Source of the DNA: Phormidium ambiguum IAM M-71
GTDB lineage: Bacteria > Cyanobacteriota > Cyanobacteriia > Cyanobacteriales > Aerosakkonemataceae
DNA length: 64,000 bases
Direction of reading: 5' to 3'
NCBI RefSeq assembly: GCF_001904725.1
Contig: NZ_MRCE01000006.1
Coordinates: forward strand, 1 to 64,000
Position 1 is the first letter of the stretch. Each line of letters opens with the position of its first letter. The notes under the pieces were generated by a model. The model was not told where the DNA came from. It saw only the letters and a list, made by a program, of their open reading frames with translations, and did not search any database. A program made the translations under genes and the position numbers. Positions 10,024 through 18,154 of the stretch are shown here, piece by piece.

Positions 10024-10134
10024 TTATACCAAATCCGGGTTCGCTATCCCTTTATCTTCTTCCTCTTCTCTTCGCGCTCTTCGCGTCTTCGCGGTTCAAA
10101 TAAAAAGAGGGTAATTAACCCGGATTTAGTATTA
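10024..10134. repeat. MITE-like element with near-perfect inverted ends
   Basis: The left arm TTATACCAAATCCGGGTT and right arm AACCCGGATTTAGTATTA are inverted copies with few mismatches. Between them is a pyrimidine-rich stretch with TTCGCG repeats. The element is about 111 bases and has no coding capacity. It lies in the 448-base divergent gap between the DUF3352 and aminopeptidase genes; I see nothing else in the gap except the two promoter regions. Confidence 0.55.
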
Positions 10135-10186
10135 CTCTGGAAAGGATATCTAAATCGCTTCCATAATCACGCAAGCTTGAGCCGAA

Positions 10187-12793
10187 ATGAAGTTGAAATC
10201 ATATTTCGATTCTGAAAATAATAGTCACAAATCTTTTGAATTACCGGGAGCCAGACCACACTATAATCCCGATCGGCCCGGACAAGTAGAACATATCTTT
10301 CTCGATTTGGTGCTAGATATTCCTAACCAAACCTGTAAAGGTACTTGTAGTATTAGATTAGCGCCAGTGCGATCGGGAATTGAGCATTTAACTTTAGATG
10401 CGGTTAGCTTGAAGATTAACTCTGTTCTAGTTGATAATGTAGCCCAGCATTTTGAGTACGACGGCGAACAGTTACAAATTCGACTCGCTACACCAACGCA
10501 GGTAGGAAAACCGATTACTATTGCGATCGATTACGCCGCCGAAAATCCCCAACGAGGGATTTATTTCATCACTCCTAACCAAGATTATCCAAACAAACCG
10601 ACACAAGTTTGGACGCAAGGAGAAGATGAAGATTCTCGCTTTTGGTTCCCTTGTTTTGATTATCCGGGACAATTGGCAACTTCCGAAATTCGGGTACAAG
10701 TTCCTCAACCTTTAATTGCTATTTCCAATGGCGAATTAATTAATACCGAAGATGCGGGCGATGGAAAAATTTACCATTGGTTGCAAAAGGAAGTTCATCC
10801 TACTTATTTAATGACTTTAGCGGTAGGAGATTTTGCCGAAATTCAAGATGAATGGAATGGTAAACCTGTCACTTATTATGTAGAAAAAGGACAGGAAGAA
10901 GAAGCTCGGTTGACAATGGGCAAAACGCCCAAAATGATTGAATTTTTCAGTCAAAAATTTGGTTATCCTTATCCATTTCCCAAATACGCACAAGTTTGCG
11001 TCGATGATTTTATTTTTGGCGGAATGGAGAATACTTCTACTACTTTGTTAACAGACAGATGTTTGTTAGATCGAAGAGCATCGTTAGATAATCGTCTGAG
11101 TGAAAGTTTAGTCGCCCATGAACTCGCCCACCAATGGTTCGGTGATTTGGTGGTAATTAAACATTGGTCTCATGCTTGGATTAAAGAAGGAATGGCATCT
11201 TATTCCGAAGTACTTTGGACAGAAGAAGAGTACGGAAAAGATGATGCTGCTTACTATATTTTGAATGAGGCGCGGAGTTATTTAGCGGAAGATAGCAGTC
11301 GTTATCGTCGTCCAATTGTAACTCATGTTTATCGGGAAGCGATCGAACTTTACGATCGTCACCTTTATGAAAAAGGTGCTTGTGTTTATCACATGATTCG
11401 CGGAGAATTAGGTGATGAATTATTTAATGCAGCAATTCATAAGTTTGTCCAAGAAAATGCTCACAAAACAGTAGAAACTATTGATTTGTTAAGAGCGATC
11501 GAAAAAGCTACAGGTCGAAATTTACTGTTTTTATTCGATCAATATGTTTATCGTGGTGGACATCCCGATTACAAAGTTGCTTACTCCTGGGATGCTGATA
11601 GCAAACTGGCAAAAGTTACCGTAACGCAAACTCAGGCAAAATCAGGGGACAATGGTAGTAATAGCGATTTGTTCGATCTGAAAATCCCGATCGCCTTTGG
11701 ATATGTAAAAGAGGATAAATTCTCCGAATTTAAAACCTTTACCGTGCGCGTACATGAGAAAGAACAAAGCTTTTATTTCCCCTTAACTGAGAAACCTAAC
11801 TTTATCAGTTTTGATTTGGGAAATTACTGCTTAAAAACAGTAAATTTGGAATATGCAATTCCCGAATTAAAGGCTCAATTAAAATATGACCCTGACCCAG
11901 TTTCGCGGATTTTTGCAGCAGAAGCATTAGCGAAAAAAGGTGGTTTAGAAGCAGTAAAAGCTTTAGCCGAAGCATTAGAAAAAGATGCTTTTTGGGGTGT
12001 GAAAGCGGAAGTCGCTAAACAACTTTCAGAAGTAAAACTCGAACAAGCAGGAGTTGCTTTAATTAAGGGATTGAACGATAAAAATCCTTTAGTACGTCGG
12101 GCAGCGATCAATTCTTTAGCTAACATCAAAAACACTGAAAGTTATACAGGTTTAAAAGAATTGTTGCAAGCTGGTGATGATAGTTACTATGTGGAATCAG
12201 CAGCAGCAAATTCTCTAGGTGGAATGATGACTTCAGCGACTTTAAAAGATAAAGAAGATGAGGTGATTAGCTTACTTTCTAGTATTTTAAGAGAAAGGGC
12301 TGGCTGGAATGAAGTAGTTCGGGTTGGTGCGATCGCAGGATTAAGTCAATTAAAGTCTTCTCCTGTTGCTTTAGACCTAATTTTAGAATACACTCGTCCC
12401 GGAATTCCTCAAGCTTTACGCTTAGCCGCAATTCGCGCTTTAGGAGCAATTTCCACCGGACAAACTGCTAATAATGTTGAGTGGATTTTGGAACAATTAG
12501 CGGATATTGCTAAGGAAACTTTCTTCTTAACTCAAGTAGCTGTTGTTACTGCTTTAGGACAAATGGAAACAGCTAAAGCAATCCCCGTTTTGCAATCTCT
12601 AGCGAATCAAACTCCTGATGGAAGAGTGCGCCGTATTGCAGAAGAAGCTGTGCAAAAAGTACAGAAAAATGTGGGTACAGATCAATCTGTAAAACAGTTG
12701 CGTGAAGAACTTGATTTACTAAAAAAGGAAAATCAAGAATTGAAAAGTCGCGTGGAAAATTTGGAAGCTAAATCACAACCGATCTCTCAATAA
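10187..12793 (+). CDS. M1 family metallo-aminopeptidase with HEAT-repeat tail
   Basis: A protein of 868 residues. It removes N-terminal residues from peptides. The substrate-binding GGMEN lies at 278-282, the zinc site HELAHQWFGD gives His311, Glu312 and His315, and Glu334 (KEGMAS) is the third ligand. After the catalytic and beta domains, roughly residues 560-830 form HEAT-like repeats (AAEALAKKGGLEAVKAL, AAINSLANIKNTESYTGL). The end is a coiled coil (LREELDLLKKENQELKSRV). The arrangement resembles cyanobacterial members of the leukotriene A4 hydrolase/aminopeptidase N group. It is monocistronic. Confidence 0.93.
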   Translation: MKLKSYFDSENNSHKSFELPGARPHYNPDRPGQVEHIFLDLVLDIPNQTCKGTCSIRLAPVRSGIEHLTLDAVSLKINSVLVDNVAQHFEYDGEQLQIRLATPTQVGKPITIAIDYAAENPQRGIYFITPNQDYPNKPTQVWTQGEDEDSRFWFPCFDYPGQLATSEIRVQVPQPLIAISNGELINTEDAGDGKIYHWLQKEVHPTYLMTLAVGDFAEIQDEWNGKPVTYYVEKGQEEEARLTMGKTPKMIEFFSQKFGYPYPFPKYAQVCVDDFIFGGMENTSTTLLTDRCLLDRRASLDNRLSESLVAHELAHQWFGDLVVIKHWSHAWIKEGMASYSEVLWTEEEYGKDDAAYYILNEARSYLAEDSSRYRRPIVTHVYREAIELYDRHLYEKGACVYHMIRGELGDELFNAAIHKFVQENAHKTVETIDLLRAIEKATGRNLLFLFDQYVYRGGHPDYKVAYSWDADSKLAKVTVTQTQAKSGDNGSNSDLFDLKIPIAFGYVKEDKFSEFKTFTVRVHEKEQSFYFPLTEKPNFISFDLGNYCLKTVNLEYAIPELKAQLKYDPDPVSRIFAAEALAKKGGLEAVKALAEALEKDAFWGVKAEVAKQLSEVKLEQAGVALIKGLNDKNPLVRRAAINSLANIKNTESYTGLKELLQAGDDSYYVESAAANSLGGMMTSATLKDKEDEVISLLSSILRERAGWNEVVRVGAIAGLSQLKSSPVALDLILEYTRPGIPQALRLAAIRALGAISTGQTANNVEWILEQLADIAKETFFLTQVAVVTALGQMETAKAIPVLQSLANQTPDGRVRRIAEEAVQKVQKNVGTDQSVKQLREELDLLKKENQELKSRVENLEAKSQPISQ

Positions 12794-12829
12794 TAGGTTG
12801 GTTGGATAATAGCGAAATTGGTGGTTTTT

Positions 12830-12888
12830 TTAACCACAGATAAACACAGATGTAGGCGTAGCCTATATCTGTGTTTATCTGTGGTTAA
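12830..12888. terminator. long perfect palindrome between convergent genes
   Basis: TTAACCACAGATAAACACAG plus AT at 12830-12851 is exactly complementary to 12867-12888, giving a 22-bp stem. The loop itself contains TAGGC/GCCTA. It lies between the aminopeptidase and permease stops and could terminate both transcripts. Its arm sequence recurs around the photolyase gene at 41-43 kb, so it is also a dispersed repeat. Confidence 0.6.
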
Positions 12889-12890
12889 AA

Positions 12891-14222
12891 TTAAATATGA
12901 TTTTTTACAGTTTGGGCAATTTTATGCCAAATTAATCCAGCAATAATCAATCCTAATCCAGTTAACCAAATTTGTTGTTCTACCCAAAAGGCGAGAAATA
13001 AACAAGCTAATAATCCTAACCAAGCGATCGCTTTTGGATAAAGTCTTCCTTCTGCGGGAATTGCTAATGAAGCTAAATTGGTAATAGCGTAATAAATTAA
13101 AACACTAAAAGCACTGAAAGACCAAGTAGTTTTGACATTGCCAATTAACACTAGAAAGGCGATCGCAATTCCTACAACTATTACCGCCCAAAAAGGAGTC
13201 GTACCTGTCTCATTTAATCCTCCGAAAACTCTCGGCAAATCTCCACGTCTTCCCATTGCTAAAACTACGCGAGATAAACCTAAAATTAAGTTGAGAAGTA
13301 CCCCTAACATAGCTGTAATTGCACCAATAGCAATAATTTGCGGACTTCCCGGAATGGTGAAACTTCGCGCCGCTACTTCTAAAGGTGCTGCTTTGCTAGT
13401 TGCTGCTTGACTAAGTGTGTCTGCGCCTACAGATCCCACACTTATTATTGCTACGGCAATATAGAGCAACATTGTAACAATCATTGTTAAAATAATTGCT
13501 TTAGGAATCGTTTTTCTCGGCTCTCTGACTTCTTCCCCCAAAGTAGCAATTCTTCCATAACCAGTGTAAGCAACAAACATTAAAGCAGTAGCATGAAATA
13601 CCGCTGTAATTGGATTAACTGATTCTTGATTTGCTGTAGCGAAAAATGGCGTAAGATTCGTTAATCCTTGGGTTGTTAATACTGGTAATCCAGCAATTAT
13701 AAAAAAGCTAAGTGTTAGTAAGGTAATGAAAACAATGACAATGTTAGCGGTGTTCGATCGCCTAATTCCCGTAAGAATAATTACCGTAATTACAGCAACT
13801 GCAATTAATGCGATCGCAACTAATAAATTTTTATTAGACACACCAAAAGCATTGAGTAAATAACCCGCAAAACCTAATGCAGCTGTCGCCGCCGAAGCAC
13901 TTTTTGCAACTAAAAACATCCAACCTGCGGTAAATCCTAACCAAGGATTTAAGAATTGATAGCCATATTCGTAAGTCCCCCCACTGACAGCATGATTAGC
14001 AGCAAGTTGGGCACTGTTTAATCCATTAAAAATTGCGACTATTGCCCCAATTGCTACTGCTAAAATTACTGCTGGCCCTGCTATTCCGGCAGCAATCCCA
14101 ATGCTAACAAATACGCCTGTGCCGATTATCGACCCCAAGCCCATCATGATAGCACCAAAAACTCCTAACTCTCGTTGCAGTTGTGGTGGTGTTTGTCCCG
14201 ACACTTGCCATCCCCTAAACAA
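12891..14222 (-). CDS. APC family amino acid permease
   Basis: A protein of 443 residues with about twelve hydrophobic spans. The N-terminal GAIMMGLGSIIGTGVFVSIG is the APC-superfamily TM1 signature (G-S-I-IGTG), and EEVREPRKTIPKAI is the conserved loop after TM6. It is expected to be a plasma-membrane amino acid/proton symporter or exchanger; the substrate is not evident. The TTG at 14222 is the longest start and the real start may be a GTG a few codons in. It is convergent with the aminopeptidase; a joint peptide-utilisation role is only a guess. Confidence 0.9.
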   Translation of the reverse strand: MFRGWQVSGQTPPQLQRELGVFGAIMMGLGSIIGTGVFVSIGIAAGIAGPAVILAVAIGAIVAIFNGLNSAQLAANHAVSGGTYEYGYQFLNPWLGFTAGWMFLVAKSASAATAALGFAGYLLNAFGVSNKNLLVAIALIAVAVITVIILTGIRRSNTANIVIVFITLLTLSFFIIAGLPVLTTQGLTNLTPFFATANQESVNPITAVFHATALMFVAYTGYGRIATLGEEVREPRKTIPKAIILTMIVTMLLYIAVAIISVGSVGADTLSQAATSKAAPLEVAARSFTIPGSPQIIAIGAITAMLGVLLNLILGLSRVVLAMGRRGDLPRVFGGLNETGTTPFWAVIVVGIAIAFLVLIGNVKTTWSFSAFSVLIYYAITNLASLAIPAEGRLYPKAIAWLGLLACLFLAFWVEQQIWLTGLGLIIAGLIWHKIAQTVKNHI

Positions 14223-14293
14223 TAAACTGTATCATTGATGATTTATTGAGATATTATCTATCTCATTCCTTTAAATTTTAGCTTTTGTTAAGC

Positions 14294-15373
14294 ATGAAAA
14301 AACTTTTAGGGCTAGCAATATTAGGGGCAATCTTAGCTAGTGGTAGTGTGGCGCTTGCTTTGTGGCGTTGGATAAATCAACCTTTACAAGCTGTTTATTT
14401 ACCTGCTGTTTCTGTTTCTAATTATAATTTAGAGAAGCCGATCGTTTTTTTTAATACAGAAAATATTCAACTTGGAGAAACTTTACTTAATTTTCATATA
14501 AATCAGTATTTAACAGCTAATTTATTATTTGCTTTAACCGATAATTTATCGATAAATTTTCCAGATGTAGAAGTATCTCAAATCGGAAAAATTACTAAAT
14601 TTACCCAGGTTGTTGAATATGCTAAAAATCAGAAATTGTCCGATCGCTCTCTGAGCGAAATTATCCAGGCAATTGCCGAACAATTTCTCGGAACTAAATA
14701 TCAAGCTAATTTATTAGATCGGTCAAATGAAGAAAAATTAGTTGTTAGTTTCGAGCAACTTGATTGTGTATTATTTGTCGAAACTGTTTTAGCGATCGCA
14801 CGTGGAATCGCAGTTGAAGATTACTCTTATCAAACTTTTGTTAAAAATCTGCAAAATCAACGTTATCGTAATGGAGAATTGCAAGGTTATTGTAGCAGGT
14901 TACATTATTTTTCTGATTGGATTAGTGATAACCAAAATCGCGGCAACGTTGAAAATATTTCTCTAAATTTGGGAGGAATTAGCCAGAGTAAAAACCTCAA
15001 TTTTATGAGCAAAAATAGAAACCGTTACCCGCCAATGATTGACAATGACGCTAATTATCAATGTATGATAAAGGTGGAATCTAATTTAGCCGGAATAACT
15101 ATTAATTATATTCCCACACATCGCATAAGTCGAATTTATTCTCAACTTCAACCAGGAGATATTATTGGTGTAGCTACTAATATTTCTGGTTTAGATTTCA
15201 CTCACACGGGATTAGTTTATCGACATCAAAGCGGTAGAATTGGATTTATTCATGCTTCGCCTGCGGGAACGGTAACAACTGCCCGCGATTTACAAAGATA
15301 TGTGAGAAATGTCAAAAATTCAATTGGGATTGTGGTAGTGAGAGCGATCGATCCACGCCGTCTCCAGCCCTAA
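14294..15373 (+). CDS. DUF1460 (N-acetylmuramoyl-L-alanine amidase-like) protein
   Basis: About 359 residues from the ATG at 14294. One N-terminal hydrophobic segment is a signal peptide or anchor. The core has FEQLDCVLFVETVLAIARG with the candidate catalytic Cys, then TNISGLDFTHTGLVYRH with the His and FIHASPAGTVTTARDLQRYV, the pattern of PF07313, an NlpC/P60-like fold. Members are thought to act on the peptidoglycan peptide in the periplasm. It is the first of a run of plus-strand genes but probably not in the operon that follows. Confidence 0.85.
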   Translation: MKKLLGLAILGAILASGSVALALWRWINQPLQAVYLPAVSVSNYNLEKPIVFFNTENIQLGETLLNFHINQYLTANLLFALTDNLSINFPDVEVSQIGKITKFTQVVEYAKNQKLSDRSLSEIIQAIAEQFLGTKYQANLLDRSNEEKLVVSFEQLDCVLFVETVLAIARGIAVEDYSYQTFVKNLQNQRYRNGELQGYCSRLHYFSDWISDNQNRGNVENISLNLGGISQSKNLNFMSKNRNRYPPMIDNDANYQCMIKVESNLAGITINYIPTHRISRIYSQLQPGDIIGVATNISGLDFTHTGLVYRHQSGRIGFIHASPAGTVTTARDLQRYVRNVKNSIGIVVVRAIDPRRLQP

Positions 15374-15438
15374 CACCAAATTAACTAATACATGATTTAA
15401 AATAGACAAAAGTGCGATCGGCAAGGAATGCTTGCTCA

Positions 15439-15828
15439 ATGGAAGATAAATTTAATCAAGCACTAGAAGTGGATGTCTTGGCGAATGCTTTATCTATTCA
15501 TCGTCAGGAATCAGGCGAACTTTTAGAATTACTTGTCAAGAAGTTAAAGCGGTTTCTCCCTCACAATACCCAAGTGCGGCGAAATTGGTTTGGTTTTGGC
15601 GCAATCAAAACTGTTACTCTTTGCTTTGATGATTACCATTATCAAATCAGCCGGGAACGTTATGGATCGATCGCTGCCAGAATGATTAAAGTTATTCGCG
15701 GTGTCGGGATTAAAACTACAGAAATTACCCTTGATGAATGGAGTCAAAAAGTCGCTAAGGCATTAGCTGAAATAGCCGCCCGTGATGACCAAGTTCGCAA
15801 TGCCCTAAGTCAATTTATCTTAGGCTAG
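15439..15828 (+). CDS. hypothetical protein upstream of YbjQ-like genes
   Basis: About 129 residues from the ATG at 15439 (MEDKFNQALEVDV); a GTG at 15412 is in frame but has no better ribosome site. It is a soluble alpha/beta protein with VRRNWFGFGAIKTVTLCFDD in the middle and a helical C-terminus. I do not recognise the family. The stop lies 12 bases before the first YbjQ-like gene, so the three genes at 15.4-17.9 kb form an operon. Confidence 0.75.
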   Translation: MEDKFNQALEVDVLANALSIHRQESGELLELLVKKLKRFLPHNTQVRRNWFGFGAIKTVTLCFDDYHYQISRERYGSIAARMIKVIRGVGIKTTEITLDEWSQKVAKALAEIAARDDQVRNALSQFILG

Positions 15829-15840
15829 GAAGTTAAAAAT

Positions 15841-16959
15841 ATGGGACTTTTTGAGAAAATTGGCAGACAACTTTGGCGTATCAGTAAAGTGGGGCTAAGT
15901 TTAATTTCTCCAACGCGATCGCCCATTCAACCAGGTAATCTTTTTGACAGCGCCCGTCATCGTCTCGACGCACAAAAGCAAATCGGCAAACGAACAGGTA
16001 AGAAATTTTTCACTAGCGATCTCAGTACCAACGAATATTTACTAACTCGTGAAGCTGGGTGCGAACCGATCGGTTTGGTAATGGGAAGCAGCTTTTACAA
16101 AGTGGGATTTTTTAGTTATTTTCGCAATTACCGCGATCGCACCGGAGAGATAGAAACTTTAACTCAAGCCCAAATAGCTGTCCGCGAACTCGCTATCAGT
16201 CGAATGCAGCAAGAAGCTGCTTTACTTGGCGCTGATGGGGTAATTGGAGTGCGTTTGCAACAGCGTCGCCAAGGCTGGAATGTAGGAATGGTGGAATTTA
16301 CGGCGATTGGAACTGCAATTCGCATTCCCGATCGTCCCCGCACATCTAAGCCTTTTACTAGCGATTTAAGCGGGCAGGAATTTTGGCAACTGCGGAAAGC
16401 AGGTTACTATCCCAAAGGATTGGTATTTGGGGCTTGTTCTTATTACGTGCATAGCGATCGCAATACCCGCGCTTTAATGACTCGATCTTTTTGGAGTCGC
16501 TTATTTGGTCGCGCTAGGCGAAATCAAGAATTAACCCAATTTACCCAAGGTTTCCAAGACGCAAGAGAATTAGCGATTATGCGCTTGATGGAAGATATCC
16601 AAAAAGTGGGCGCAACAGGTGCAGTTGGGATGCACATTGAAGCAAAAGAAGAAGTAATTGTCTATCAGCTTCAAAATGTTTTTGGTTTTTTTTCTTGGGT
16701 GTTTTTCTTCGGGCTTACTGTTGCTTTATTCGGATTGATTGGCAATGGTAATACCACTCCTATGATAGTTTTATTTATTAGTTTAATCTTATATATTACT
16801 ATTATTCAAATTTTCTTATATAGCTTCTATTATATAGGTACTTTTCAGGATATTTTGACACATTTCGTAGCTATTGGTACAGCAATTGTTGAAGATGATA
16901 TACCAAAGGAAAACCCAGTTAGCAAAACCTTAATCTTCTACCCAGTTTCTAAATCTTGA
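15841..16959 (+). CDS. YbjQ-like double-domain protein with membrane segment
   Basis: A protein of 372 residues with two copies of a YbjQ/heavy-metal-binding-type domain (PF01906 pattern). Each begins FTSDLS and has EAG-x-x-P-x-GLV-x-G and an ARELAI-x-RM helix. Copy 1 spans roughly 55-165 and ends with GADGVIGVRL. Copy 2 starts near 175 and is split after AVGMHIE by two hydrophobic segments (FGFFSWVFFFGLTVALFGLI and the next) before the final FVAIGTAIV strand. YbjQ proteins form pentamers of unknown role. The ribosome site AGGAAG precedes the ATG. The membrane insertion is unusual. Confidence 0.8.
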   Translation: MGLFEKIGRQLWRISKVGLSLISPTRSPIQPGNLFDSARHRLDAQKQIGKRTGKKFFTSDLSTNEYLLTREAGCEPIGLVMGSSFYKVGFFSYFRNYRDRTGEIETLTQAQIAVRELAISRMQQEAALLGADGVIGVRLQQRRQGWNVGMVEFTAIGTAIRIPDRPRTSKPFTSDLSGQEFWQLRKAGYYPKGLVFGACSYYVHSDRNTRALMTRSFWSRLFGRARRNQELTQFTQGFQDARELAIMRLMEDIQKVGATGAVGMHIEAKEEVIVYQLQNVFGFFSWVFFFGLTVALFGLIGNGNTTPMIVLFISLILYITIIQIFLYSFYYIGTFQDILTHFVAIGTAIVEDDIPKENPVSKTLIFYPVSKS

Positions 16960-16969
16960 GCCTTTTTTT

Positions 16970-17863
16970 ATGACAAATCAAAAGCCGAAATCTAGTAAGA
17001 ATCCTCCGATCGCTGCCGATTTACCAGAACACGCCCGCGAACGACTAAGTATGATGCAGAAAGGCGGTAAACAAAGCAATTTGTTCACCAGCGATCTTTC
17101 GGTTAATGAGTTTTTGTTAGTTAAAGAAGCAGGTTTTGAACCTTTGGGTTTAGTGGTTGGTTGCTCAATGTATCACATCGGCTTTCAGTGGGCGGGAATC
17201 AACCAAAATATGGAAATGACCGTGCTTTCTCAAGCAATGTATCATGCTCGTGAGTTAGCAATGACGCGGATGGAGGAAGAAGCCGAAGCTTTGGGTGCAG
17301 ATGGAATTGTGGGAGTCAGATTGAGTGCCAAACACATGACTTGGGAACCAAATATGGCAGAATTTGTGGCGATCGGTACAGCAGTTAAAGCAAGCGATCG
17401 CACGATTTCTTATCGCACAATTCATGATAAACCATTCACCAGCGAACTCTCTGGACAAGACTTTTGGACGCTGTTGCGAGCAGGCTATCGTCCATTAGGA
17501 TTAGTCATGGGCAATTGTGTTTATCATGTTGCCTATCAAAGTTTAGGTCAGTGGTTTAGAAATATTGGCAAAAATGTGGAAATGACCAACTTTACCCAAG
17601 CACTTTATGATGCGCGGGAATTAGCAATGGAACGAATGCAAGTTGAAGCTGCTCACTTGCAAGCAGAAGGGATTATCGGAGCTAATATCCATGAGCATCA
17701 ATATTCTTGGAGTTCTCATGTCATAGAGTTTTTTGCTTTAGGAACGGCTGTTACACCCACTCGCGCCGATCACCATATTCCTACACCACATTTAACTCTC
17801 TCGTTGAACGATCCGCCAACTCAGATTAATACAGTGTTGACTCCTCCAAGCCTAGATCATTAG
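16970..17863 (+). CDS. YbjQ-like double-domain protein, soluble paralog
   Basis: A protein of 297 residues with two tandem YbjQ-like domains: FTSDLSVNEFLLVKEAGFEP to EFVAIGTAVKA (about 40-145), and FTSELSGQDFWTLLRAGYRP to EFFALGTAVTP (about 158-265). Both carry the ARELAM-x-RM-x-x-EA helix. There is no membrane segment, unlike its upstream paralog 10 bases away. The pair arose by duplication of an already duplicated gene. The C-terminal tail is Pro/Thr-rich and probably disordered. The role is unknown; metal binding is suggested only by the family name. Confidence 0.82.
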   Translation: MTNQKPKSSKNPPIAADLPEHARERLSMMQKGGKQSNLFTSDLSVNEFLLVKEAGFEPLGLVVGCSMYHIGFQWAGINQNMEMTVLSQAMYHARELAMTRMEEEAEALGADGIVGVRLSAKHMTWEPNMAEFVAIGTAVKASDRTISYRTIHDKPFTSELSGQDFWTLLRAGYRPLGLVMGNCVYHVAYQSLGQWFRNIGKNVEMTNFTQALYDARELAMERMQVEAAHLQAEGIIGANIHEHQYSWSSHVIEFFALGTAVTPTRADHHIPTPHLTLSLNDPPTQINTVLTPPSLDH

Positions 17864-17921
17864 TATGTTGTTGCGCTTTAGCTCTCTGATTACAGATAAG
17901 AGCGATAAGGCACAACAATAC
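17863..17921 (+). repeat. palindromic intergenic repeat, copy 2
   Basis: GTATGTTGTTGCGCTTTAGC starts at the last base of the YbjQ-like gene, with an imperfect inverted partner ending CACAACAATAC. It is followed by AATATTTTTTA, so it probably also serves as terminator. It is the same family as the elements near 6.8, 20.5 and 61.1 kb. The remaining gap to 18155 shows no gene. Confidence 0.55.
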
Positions 17922-18154
17922 AATATTTTTTAGCGCAGGCTAATAATAAGTTTTATTAATAAATATTGACAAAAAGCATTTGTTTTTATGAGTAAGTCAT
18001 TGATCCCCAATAGTTGATTCTTGTAGGCGGTAAGTATTATATTTTTGTATACTAGAGTTAATAAAACGTAAAAAATAAAAGTAAAAATCAATGGGTAAAG
18101 TTAGCAAATATTGCGGAAGGATTACCCAGAGACAAATACTATTATTGTGATTGG

